Translations under genes and position numbers: made by a program
NCBI GenBank assembly: GCA_021234535.1
Contig: CM037830.1
Span: 16,981,116 to 17,045,115 of the forward strand
Origin: Stichopus chloronotus
Taxonomy: Eukaryota; Echinodermata; Holothuroidea; Aspidochirotida; Stichopodidae
Direction: 5' to 3'
DNA: 64,000 nucleotides
Notes under the pieces: model-generated
Databases searched by the model: none
Seen by the model: only the letters and a program-made list of their open reading frames with translations
What the model was told of the DNA's origin: nothing
Part shown: positions 51,304 to 62,105 of the stretch, piece after piece
How the letters are laid out: each line of letters begins with the position of its first letter
Position numbering within the stretch: the stretch's first letter is position 1

Positions 51304-52469
51304 CTGGAGGAAAATGGTTGAAGTGGGAGGAAGCAGCAATGACACTATCTAAGCGGAGCGCCACCATCGGTTGGCGCGTAGCATACAGAGAAAATTTTTG
51401 GATAAAAATGCCTCTCAGATTGCGGGAAATGGCACTTCCCAGTCTCTCTGGCGTTGTGAGTTCCAGCGAACATTTTCTATACTAACCGCAGTTTGCACTC
51501 TGGTGCATGGAAGCACTACCTTGGAGGTAAAATTTCCAAGCCATATGGTCGATGCCAAGGACTTTCGGAATAGTAGGCTTCTGTGTGGTACGTTTGTGAA
51601 GTTTTCAAAACTTCTGTCATATAAAGATTTCAAAACTGCTCCATTGTCAGTGACCTTTTTCCATGCAAATGCTAAAAATCCGTACTTTCAATGACAGTTT
51701 GGGAAGTTCTTGTTGTAGTAGATTATTACTGTGCTGCAATCAATCCAAACGACTGAACCACACAGACTACGTAACTCTAATGTTATTCATCTTACTCAAT
51801 CACTTCTTGTATATATCGCTCACTTGCTTTATACTCATCATATTGAATAGATGTGCATATCACTCGGCAACCTCAAGTGTCATTGTGTTTTCACTGTGGT
51901 TCTGCTGTAACAGATACACGACACTTGTCTTATACAAATTTTGGCCTATATTTCTTACCTCCGAATTTCATTTGGGGGAGGGGCAAATCGGGGAAGCAAG
52001 ACATATGACAGGGGCTCCGGCCCCCTGTCCCCTCGCTGGTTACGCCACTGCGTCAAAGAAAGTCAAGTTTGCACCTGCCATGAATTGGCGAGTAAGAAGG
52101 GCAAACGACATCCTTTCTAGAAAAAGGGTTGGGGTGCTCCATCCCCATATACGTCTCATCATGCCTCCTAGGAATGTATGTGGACTGACTGATGGGAAAT
52201 CATGGGCCCCGGTAGGACAACACCCTCCGGCGGTAAAAAATGAGAACGATGAGTTGATTTTGCCCCCTCACAAAAAAAGTCCTGGCTACGCTCCTAACCA
52301 CGAGCCAATAGTATTTGGATGATATGAAGAAAAAATGAAAAAAAAAACCTTTCCCACCAAATTGAACTTACCATGCCAGTGGCTTAACATAACCCCAATG
52401 AGCTATATTTTCACACTTCATGAAAGGGTTTTCAATCGCATTTTATACATATCACGAATTGGGCCTTAT

Positions 52470-52935
52470 TTAATGATATCATTTAATCCGAATTAGTGAT
52501 ATGTACATATCGTTAATTAGAATTATTGATATCATTAAATAGGGCCGAATTCGTGATATGTCAGCCATATTTAAAGATATCAATAATTCAAATTAGTGAT
52601 ATGTACATATCATTAATTCCAATTCTTGATATCATTAAATTCGAATTAGTGATATGAACATATCGTTAATTAGAATTGATATCATTAAAAAAGGCCGAAT
52701 TCATGATATGTCCGCCATATCTAAAGATATCTTTAATTCATTTTGAGATATATTTTAATGATTTACTGATATCATGAAATGATTTTCTGATATCAAGATT
52801 TCAGTTTTTGATAACACAAATTCGTGGCAATTACTGACATCTTTAAATCATTTACTGATATCTTAAATTCCCTTTTTTGATATCAGTAAATGATTTAATG
52901 ATACCTGCAATTATTTACTGATATCATTAAATACA
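52470..52935. repeat. AT-rich field of eleven GATATC palindromes
   Basis: GATATC starts at 52475, 52528, 52576, 52628, 52678, 52726, 52768, 52789, 52857, 52879 and 52920. The first six are 48-53 bp apart. The surrounding words are also self-complementary or paired (TAATGATATCATTTA, GTGATATGTACATATC, GGCCGAATTC). Two longer blocks repeat: 'gaattagtgatatg(t/a)acatatcgttaattagaat' at 52490 and 52642, and 'ggccgaattc(g/a)tgatatgtc(a/c)gccatat' at 52543 and 52693. No frame is coding. Confidence 0.75.
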
Positions 52936-53467
52936 GAATAAAAAATAAAACGGCTTGCCATATGTCCGTGTTTATTTGAGGACTGACGAAAGTATAAGAC
53001 CATTCCAATATCTATGGAATATTGTTTCGCTGAATGATTAAGGAATACATTGTATTTTGTTGATGGAAATTATGCAATTGTACACTTGTATTGCGTCAAA
53101 TTGCAGCGAGCTGAGTGGCTGGGGACATGGGAACCATGGCATCTATCAACGTATGTTTTTCCTTTTTGAGGGGTTCCCAATAGTGCAAATTGTAGCGTCT
53201 TTAGAACGATTTAGACGATCTAGGGGAATTTTTATTCAAAAGTTCTTGGTTCGCGAAAAAGGTGGGATAGCTGAGATAGTCTCCGACAATTCTAGCTATG
53301 TAAGTGAAGAAGGGCGCCTTTTGACACCCCTGGACGAATGTCCCCATTCCTTAAACCAGCTGAGAGGGAAAAAGAGATAGGGTTGGATCTTGGGACTAAG
53401 GCCCAGTAAAAAAAATGGGACTAAAGAACAAATGAAAGAGGACGCCAGAATTCTTAGAATTCGTTAG

Positions 53468-53575
53468 GTATGTCATCTCACTCAATCTGGTATGTATTAC
53501 CATTTTTCATAAATTGATTTTTTTTTTGTCATTAATTGAGAAATTGCAGACATGAAATCTCTTTTTCAATGCTGT
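53468..53575 (+). repeat. Dispersed repeat, fragment B
   Basis: It matches the left part of the repeat at 50755-51150 in the same orientation: 'ctggtatgtattaccattttt' and 'attgagaaattgcagacatgaaatc'. A further short relative of the same family, 'gagctatattttcac...gaaagggttttcaa', lies near 52400-52435. Confidence 0.5.
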
Positions 53576-56500
53576 TTACATGAAGCTTAAAACGATCGGA
53601 GAGTGCTCTTTTACGTTAAACTCCTCCTTTAGAGGGAAATAGGGCTTTTTTTTTCAGAAAACAACCATATTTTTAGAATCAATGTTTGTGGACCTAGAAT
53701 GATAGATTATTCAAAATAAGGAAGGACAGTAGCCTTCCTTTCAAGAAATAAGTTTCTCACAGATAGAAATTCAATTATTTGTTGCTCAACAATAATTTGC
53801 TCACCCAAACTTTTCAAAATTCAAATGATGCATCTTCCGTTACCCATCACATGCGTAATGTCTTGAGAAGAGGAAGCTTTTGCAGATGTTTACTGATGAG
53901 ACTTAATGGTTTAACAATGATTAAAACTTTCTTCGTATGTCATATTGGTATATTCTAAAACACCCTATTTCCCTGTAAAACAAATCCTAGGTCAGCCCTT
54001 GAAACACCATAATAATTTATCATCATTATGAAAATCCCTTTCGTCAGTATAGATATAAACTAAAGAGTTGTCAACTGGAATGATCAAAAGGGCATTTGTC
54101 GATCTTTGCATCTAAACCAATAATCTTAGAGGCAGGATTTTCAAACGTTGTACTGAAATATTTTTATTTCAGTTAGTAATCTCTGATTAATCGCATTGAC
54201 AGATCTGTATCTCATCGATCACCCCACGATTTTTTTCGTACATTATGGCGTTTTTTAATTGTTGACATTTTACTATCGATTTATTTCCTGATACGCTCCA
54301 CCCCAGCTATTGTGGCCCTCCGCTTAGTCTTCCACAAAGTCCTTCGTCCCCCCCCCCCCCCCTTGTAGTAAAGTGACATTGCATGTTATCACACTGGAAA
54401 CTTGAAAACAACCCCTGTGACGCCATTGAAGCCAGGGAAAAAACCCCTGAGATTCAAAATTCGAGCAATTCTTTCTAAAAGTCTACAATAAGGGGAAACT
54501 TCATCGTGGTCTCCCCCCCCCCCCCCTCCTCGCCGAAAAATTGACGCCCATACTCCTATGTACTGTATGTGACTGAGGGCATGCGCACAAGTTCAAGTGC
54601 AGTGAGTTAGTCAACCTGATTGTCTTTCCTTCTCTATTCTCCTCTTCAGAGAAAAGGAAGAAAAACATAAAATTTTAACTTTGCAGTTTGCACTGAAGAC
54701 TAATTGTCGGTTTTATCATAGAGCATATGTATTTATAAGTTTTAAAGCCCTCTGGTTATGCTGACGCTCGTGTATGTTGTACATGCAATATAGGCATTGG
54801 CTCTTATAACCAGTTTGGTGTTATTGTCCTATATTTATATAATACTGTATTTGGAAGAGGTGCATATATGCAGATCGATACACATGTGTAGAAGATGTAA
54901 AGCTTTTTCACGTTTCCCATGAAATTTATGGATATTTTAGATCTTCTCAAGCATTATGTTGGGTGTCATTTAACCACATGCACCTTGCGAAACATTACGA
55001 AAATATTTTAATATATTTGGTTGAGCATTAATTGGAGAACATTGTTTAGTTCACATATTGTGTACATCCATAGGTAGATGTGCTGCTTTGAACAACATTG
55101 TTCTTGATTGCATAACAGAGAGCATCCTGACACAGTTTCTTATTGCGTGGAAGCCGTCTCCCTCGTTTGAAATAACTAATATTCTAACTATTACGAACAA
55201 AATACAATAGCAAATTATTGTATAAACGTCGTGACGTCTAATTATAATGTGTTGATTATAGTATCGATTCCAGGTTTTGTTGTGATGAAGAACCTGAAAA
55301 AAAGTTTGCGTAGGCCAGCCTGCGGTAATGATGTGTCTTGGGTGTTGATGTTTATCTAATAACATTTCAAAAGGGGTATACTTTCAGTGTCATGTGTACG
55401 CTACTCCTTGCAAATACTTTCTGTTGTACTTCTTTTATGAGGAAGTTAGTCTTCAGCAGAATCTAGTCATGTACGTGGGTTCATATGTAAACAGCCTGGA
55501 CCTAGTTTCAAATGTTTTGCATATACGTCAAAGTAAAAACATCCCTCGGAATCAGTCGAAAATAACTGAAAGGGAGGGCCAGGAGCTGTCTAAGCTACCT
55601 ATGCTGAACAGGTACCTGACTGCCGCGCCACGTGAATGAGATAATGAGAAAACGATGCATCTTATTAATTTGATAGCTGGATTAGAGTTTGTGATATCCA
55701 ACTTCGTGTCAAAATTGGTCATCAGTTGGTTTATTTAGGTATTTTGTTAGTACTTATTAATACTGCGGGAGGGGATGGTAGGTCGATGGGTTGGAGGAAG
55801 GGTCGGTTTCGGGAGAGATTTTGCTTTTTTTTTTGTTGTTCTTTTGTTGTTTGTAACTTGCTTATTTTCACTGGGAGTGTCTTCTTTTTTTTTTCAAGCC
55901 CAAAAGGGGTTTTTTAAGCACACTTCCATTCACAACACCATTTTGACTATTATTTGTTATACTTGCACTTGCATCTATGTTATGTTGTGATAAAACAAAT
56001 AAATGAAATGTATAACTTGACAAGTACGTCACAGCAACTCCCTGGTTGGTGTTAGCCGATGTATTGTAACAAGATGACATTGCTATTTTTAAGTGAACTC
56101 AACTTAAAGAGAAATTCCCCCAAAGAAGCACATTTCAACCCTTAACAAGACCCTGGATTAGACTGATGTTGAATCGATGTTCAAATTGAGACTGTGTACA
56201 CAGTAAAGTATGTTAGACGTCGTATACCAATCGGGAAGACACATGTTACATAAACAAAACACTTTACACTGATAGTGCTATAAAAGGTTTATCAATTAAG
56301 CCTTTTATGTTCTTTTGGTTTGTGTGTGTGTGTGGGTTTGTTCGTTTGTATAACATGTTGCACTTTTTTTCGACTGAGTTTGTGCCATGTCAGTGCTACG
56401 GGTATTATCGCGTACTTTAAACAATATTTTACGTAAAGAGTGTTCTTAAAAATGAATACCGGTACTGGCAGACTTTTAAGTGCCATTATGCATATTAGCA

Positions 56501-57186
56501 ACTATAGAAAAGGTGGTTACGAATATATCGCAACCACCTATGTCCATGATTGCTCTTGGCCCAAATTATTTTGGAACGTTCTAGCACTTTCATACGGAAG
56601 CGTAGAAGGTTCAGAAGGTGTAGAAGCGTCAAAGACCCTGAGTAACTTCAACATGACAAATTACATGTTTTTGTTTTGTCATTTTAAGGAGTTTGTTAGT
56701 CGTCAAAATGTTAATTCTACAGAAATCGTAGTTTGCCGAGATGGTTCGTTTTTTTTTACATGTCCTTTCTACACTTCCATAGTTCCTTGGTAAACAGGCT
56801 CCGTATTATGGTATTTGTCAGATGTCATTGTATTGTATACATTGCTAGCATCTGTACTGTCTCTGCCGAAAAGGGCCAGGGACCATGTACAGAGAGGTAT
56901 TTGATACACCGTCGGAACGATTGTCACGCTTGCATGTACAGTATACCGTTGGGAGTTTGACTCAAGTCCTAAATTGCGAAATAATAAAATACAAAACTGC
57001 CAAAATAAAAACTAGTCATATTAAGCCATATCCCAATCAAAATTTACCAAGAAATCTCGTTCCCGTCTGCATCATCCGCTCAACACAAAGAGCTCAATCG
57101 TTGAGCAAACCACTGAACGTGGATCAAGAGACATTGCACGACAGAGCTGCCTCTCGAAAATGAGAAGCGTGCCTACGTACTGTCCA
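53576..57186. other. No gene recognised
   Basis: This stretch is AT-rich with scattered C runs (54348-54362, 54513-54526). The open frames at 55394-55639, 56440-56793 and 56885-57163 have no recognisable domain and no clear splice partners. I see no RNA gene. Confidence 0.4.
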
Positions 57187-57208
57187 TGACGTCATGTACA
57201 GTATAAAT
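57187..57208 (+). promoter_or_regulatory. Candidate promoter: CRE palindrome plus TATA box
   Basis: TGACGTCA (57187-57194) is the full CREB/ATF palindrome, within the longer near-palindrome CATGACGTCATG. TATAAAT follows at 57202-57208. About 520 bp downstream, 'gacagacagtg|gtaagt' (57721-57736) looks like a good splice donor, so a 5' exon may lie between. No coding exon was identified to go with it. Confidence 0.3.
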
Positions 57209-58734
57209 GATGGCTCGTCTTCACTATTCCCAGTTACTTAACTCGCTCAGCTTTATCTGTGGGTAAAAATGAAGATGGACCACCAAATGTTAGTTTAAAA
57301 AGGAGTGACCACTGTATTTATCAGTAATCATAATTCATTCAAAACAGGCTCACGAGGAATAAAATCGCCAGACATGGAGCTCTGATTGAGCATATCATTT
57401 ACGAAGATTAAAAGTAATTAGTCACAAGAAAGTGGAGGAAATTGGATGCAGTCATAAATTATTAACTGAATTTTCAATCAAGGCTTTGCTAGTTTGTCTT
57501 GCGTATAATTTAATTTTGCTGTCAACTATATACTTTCAAAATTGTTTTATACACTCACGCGAGAAAGATCACTTAGACATTGAAGCTACTGCATATATCC
57601 GTCACTGACTTTAAGGGGGGAACACGAATTGGTCATTCATTTTACGTCGTCTGTATAGATAGTCCTGACAGTACTGGGAATTGATTTATCGTCGAGACAA
57701 GCAGTTCACACAGCTTAACCGACAGACAGTGGTAAGTTAATTTGTTTCCTTGTAAATGTGTGAGCTTTCACTTGAAACAGATATCTGGATGAAACGTTTA
57801 ATAATTTATTCCATCGAACTTTCACTATATGTATGATCTCAGAAGTGATCGGTAGCCTATACGTTTGAAGTCGTGGATCTATCTTCTTTTGCCCGATAAA
57901 CCAAATCGAGTGAAGACGTCAGAAATCTTGGTGGTTTTCTCGATATGCCGTGGAGGTACCGGAAATCGCGAGGTTTGTTCGGGTTCAACACTTACAATCT
58001 TACTACGGTAGTGCGTGTAAAGTTTGAGTGATTAATATATACAAATAGAAATACCTTCATTATATCAAACAATTTTATTTAAATTATTTCCTTCGTTATC
58101 GTTACTTTGAGTAGTTGTACATAAGACCATGGGACCTTATGGAGAGTCTACATTTCACCCACAGATTTCTTGATCGTATATTTTGATCATTGTTGTTGGG
58201 TTGTTGTTGAGTATGATACTGACGTCACCAATTGTCACGTCGATTGGTTTTGTTATTGATTGTTGAAGTTTACTGTGTTACGTAAACATTGGTTAAATAA
58301 CTAAAGCAAGAAACCATTCTTGACCAACTAGACCACTCAAATTGCTATATCGTGAAACTTCAAGATATATTGAAGAGGGATTTCAAGTGCCTATATACGT
58401 TGAAAACAAAGACTCTCTACCATTTAAGATCCTATTAAGTTGTCGCTGAAGTATTCTTTGCCTGTCGTCTCATGCAGGCTAAACTGCTTCGGTGTGGGGA
58501 AAGAACTCTTAGTACATACTCCGTATGTTTTGTATATATATAAGGTAACGCATGTAACATTATAATATTTGTACGTACCATGATCTTCGTTAGTGTCAAG
58601 TTGTCAACTCTCACTGTCAGGATATGACCAGAAGAATATCGATGTATCAAAGAAGAGACATAGGCCACTGATACTGTAAGTGCAAATACGTTTTGACATT
58701 TCCAGATCAACTTATGTTTAAAAATACATAATTT

Positions 58735-59640
58735 GCACAAACATTATCGCCATTAATTTTTGCAACATTTCTTGAATTTCTGGCACCCACTCGTGACATT
58801 CTACAATGTTAGACAAATACAGAAGTGAGAATGGATGTGCAATATCGCCTGCTTCTTCCCCTGTGGAGTCAGTTGATAGTAGATCCACGTTTCTCCAATT
58901 GTCATCACACCTACAAGTAATACTTCTCAAATCAAAAGTCAGTGTAGGGGTAATTTGTATTTTGAATTTGCATTGTGAGTATTTGATCAACATAAGTTGT
59001 GCTACATAAATCAGAAACATCTGGCATTATAAAAATACAAAATATGTCCAGTATATAAAACAAAACGTTCAGTCTAATTTTCATGATGTTTTTGTAAACA
59101 ACAAACAATACTTTTGGTGATTACTGCAGCCCCAGTTTTTAACATACGACACTCAACAGTTCATCCGACATACAAATATTATCGTCATTAATTTTTGCAC
59201 CATTTCTTGAAATTCTGACGCCCATTCGTGACATTCTACAATGTTAGACACATACAGAAGTGAGAACGTATGTGCATTTTCGCCTGCTTCTTCTCCTGTA
59301 GAGTCAGTTGATAGTAGATCCACGTTTCTCCAATTGTCATCACACCTACAAGTAATATTTCTCAAATCAAAACTCAGTGTAGGGGTGAGTTGTGTTTTGA
59401 ATTTGTTTTGTAAGTATTTGATCAACATAAATTGTGCTACGTAAATCAGAACTTCCTTACTCGTCCAGCGATCGAAACATCTGGCATTATAAAAAATACA
59501 AAATATGCCCAGTATAGGGCCTATAAAACGAAATGGTCAGTCTATTTTTCATAACGTTTTTATAAACAACAAACAATACTTATATTAATAACTGTAGCCC
59601 CAGTTTTTAATATACAATACCTGATCAGAGATTCATCCGA
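58735..59640 (-). repeat. Tandem duplication of about 430 bp around a conserved open frame
   Basis: Copy 1 (about 58735-59155) and copy 2 (about 59160-59640) are direct repeats, including non-coding parts ('aacatctggcattataaaaa', 'gccccagtttttaa'). On the - strand each contains an open frame with CRCDDNWRNVDLLSTDST then GEEAG, later SNIVECHEW and QKLM. The 23-residue core is identical, while the ends of the frames differ at several residues. Copy 2 has about 24 extra bases (CTTACTCGTCCAGCGATCG). I recognise no protein family. It could be a duplicated exon or a non-coding repeat whose frame is accidental. Confidence 0.6.
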
Positions 59641-60339
59641 CAGACTTTACGTTTCTATGCTAGAAATTTGTCAAAACCAGATAGGTATATATCCACCTAA
59701 TTGCTAATTAATGACCTAAAGATTCCCTGTCTTGAAATCCATACGTTTCGCCTTTACTTTTCCTTGCTCTGACACACGAAGAAGCTAGCTGTCATTTACA
59801 TTTGGCAGCAAGAGGATAAGTAGAAGGAAGGCTGACTACTGCGGTAGACCTGCCGAGGGATGAAAGATAAAATTTGGATTGTGACAACGGAAAAGAATAT
59901 TATACAACCTACCTATCTGGGGATACTTATTCATCTTCCTCGGGTGTGTAAGTGGTTCACCTGACTAGCAGACTCCAATGCCTGTGTTTTATTGGTGTCG
60001 AGTTGAGGGGAAACATTTGTTGGTTAATTTTAGAATCTTAGTTAAATTTGATGAATATCTTGTTCAAGTCGATAAACTGTTAGGGCCCTTCACTTCTCTT
60101 TATGTGTCAATTGCCAGCTAAACAACTTTTTGACCCACCGTTTTCCACCACAACACAGAATGATATTGGCCACCGTTCTATTGTAACAAAAGGTTTTGGT
60201 TTACGTCTGTACTAGTTAATATAACATAACAAGTTTAAGGGCAAAGGAGGGCAAAAGCCCCATAAGATGCACTGTAATCCACCCTCCCCCCCCCCAAAAA
60301 AAAACCCTAACCAAACTAATACTCAACAAAGTCCAGCAA

Positions 60340-61690
60340 AATCATATTTTGCCACAGTCACGGTAAAACTTATCAATGTTGCCATTGAAACTATTTACTG
60401 AAGTGGAATTTACAACCCAACAGGGCAGACTATTCCACTCATTGACAACTCTATGTGAGAAGCTAAACTTTCTCACATCAAGCCTAGAGAAGCATTTTAT
60501 CAGCCTCTTACAATGGAATTAGGACAAACCTCTAAGTAGGCTAATCACAATTAGCCTACAACATATACCCCCCCCCCCCCCCCATCCTTCTTAACTCAAG
60601 AGTAGCAAGTAACAGGCATTTAAGCCTATCATGATAAGTTAGATGACGTACATCGGGAATAACCCGAGTGGCCTTCCTCTGAACCTGCTCTAGAAGAAAC
60701 TCGTCGTTTTCATAAAAGGGACTCCACGCCCGCACAGGATAGTCAAGATGTTACCTAACCAACTGCTTATACAGGTTCAACACAATATCTTTACTAAAAT
60801 TACAAAAGTTCCTCTTGAATAATCCGAACACCCTGTTCGCCCTGGCAGGAGCACCTGCACACTGTTTAGAAGGCTTCAGATCAGTTGTAATGACAACACC
60901 TAGGTCTGTTTCTGAAGTCACATCACTCAAGATACTACCAGCCATGGTATAATTATTATTCAATTTTTAGTACCAAAGTGAAAAACTATGCATTTGTCAG
61001 CATTAAAAGATATTTGCCAAGCTTTAGACCATGTTAACAACTTATCCAAATCCCCTTACAACAATGAATCATCCTTGTAATCATTTACTATCCGATAGAG
61101 CTTGGTGTCATCAGGAAACTTACTTACTTACTTTAGTAGAAAAAAAAAGATCAGGAGGGAGAATTAAGTCCTCATCTAGGACCCTAAAGTAATACTACGT
61201 ACCCTTACTAATACTAGAAGTGAGAGAACTATCGATATCGTTAATGAAAATCAAGAAGAGAATTGGTCCAAGAACAGACCCATGAGGAACTCCACTTGTG
61301 ACATCTCTGCAAGATGAGAAATTACTATTGACAACAACTCTCTGAGATCTACCAAGTAGCCAAGAATTGATCCAATCAGCATCACGTGTCCTGAATACCT
61401 AAGTGATACAGTTTCACCATAAGTCTGCTTAATGGTACTTTATGGAATGCCTTTTGGAAATCAAGGTAGATGACATCAATACAGTGAACAGATTCAAGAG
61501 GGAAAGAGACATCCTCAAGACAACTTAGTAAATTAGTAACACACGAGACCTGTTGGGCAGGAAACCATGCTGAGACAAGTTCAGTAAACTATTATCTAAA
61601 TGATACTAAAGCACATAATGCTTGACCACAAACTCCATCACTTTACACACTACACTGGTTAAACTAACAGGCCTATAGTTGCAAGGCAAG
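60340..61690 (-). pseudogene. Degenerate CR1-like non-LTR retrotransposon, minus strand
   Basis: Reading the - strand in broken frames gives [13 protein letters not shown] sequence near 61670, SQHGFLP near 61570, a DVIYLDFQKAFHKVP-type block near 61460 and VTSGVPHGSVLGPILFLIF near 61280. The intact 70-residue stretch at 60751-60963 reads SETDLGVVITTDLKPSKQC and continues ANRVFGLFKRNF. The C-terminal FSHRVVNEWNSLPCWVVNS is near 60420-60470. The catalytic ADD box is lost around 61120-61190, where a short A-rich insertion sits. Frameshifts throughout make it non-functional. A run of 16 C (60568-60583) interrupts it. Confidence 0.72.
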
Positions 61691-61859
61691 CTCGCGTCCT
61701 ACGCTAAGTCTAGCAAATAGAAATAAATATAGGAGGTACGCAAAGAGCCCTAAAACATGGCCAAAGAAGCAGAAACGAAAGTTAGAGATGGAAAAACAAA
61801 GAGAAAGAAAAAAGAACACGTAGAAACAACATGAGTGACAGAAGAAACTAAATTAAAGG

Positions 61860-62105
61860 CTATATTGCATCACCCTAAGCTATATTTTTACCTCCCTGAA
61901 GGGAAAATTCTCAACTGGTTCTAAGTTACAGTACTTTTAGATTGCCAGCAAATTCGAAAGATGCAGAGCAGCTCGTATTACACAGCGTACACAGGGATCC
62001 ATTGTTTTGATTACACATGTGGAGGAATGTAAGACAGGCTGAGGGAGGGACTAGAGGTAGGTGGTTGGGAGAACTGACACTGTCTGGGGTGATGCATTAC
62101 AGCCT
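61860..62105 (-). repeat. Dispersed repeat, copy C (inverted relative to copy A)
   Basis: It reads CATCACCCTAAGCTATATTT then CAACTGGTTCTAAG, GAAAGATGCAGAGCAGCTCG, GGGATCCATTGTTTTGATTA and AGGTAGGTGGTTGGGAGAAC, co-linear with the complement of 51150-50880. The arms are about 11 kb apart. Confidence 0.6.

Noticed and set aside
51663..52322. 219-residue open frame on the + strand
   Set aside because: It shows no domain, mixes hydrophobic and repeat-like segments (APAPCPLAGYAT is a typical translated repeat), lies in repeat-rich DNA and has no splice partners.
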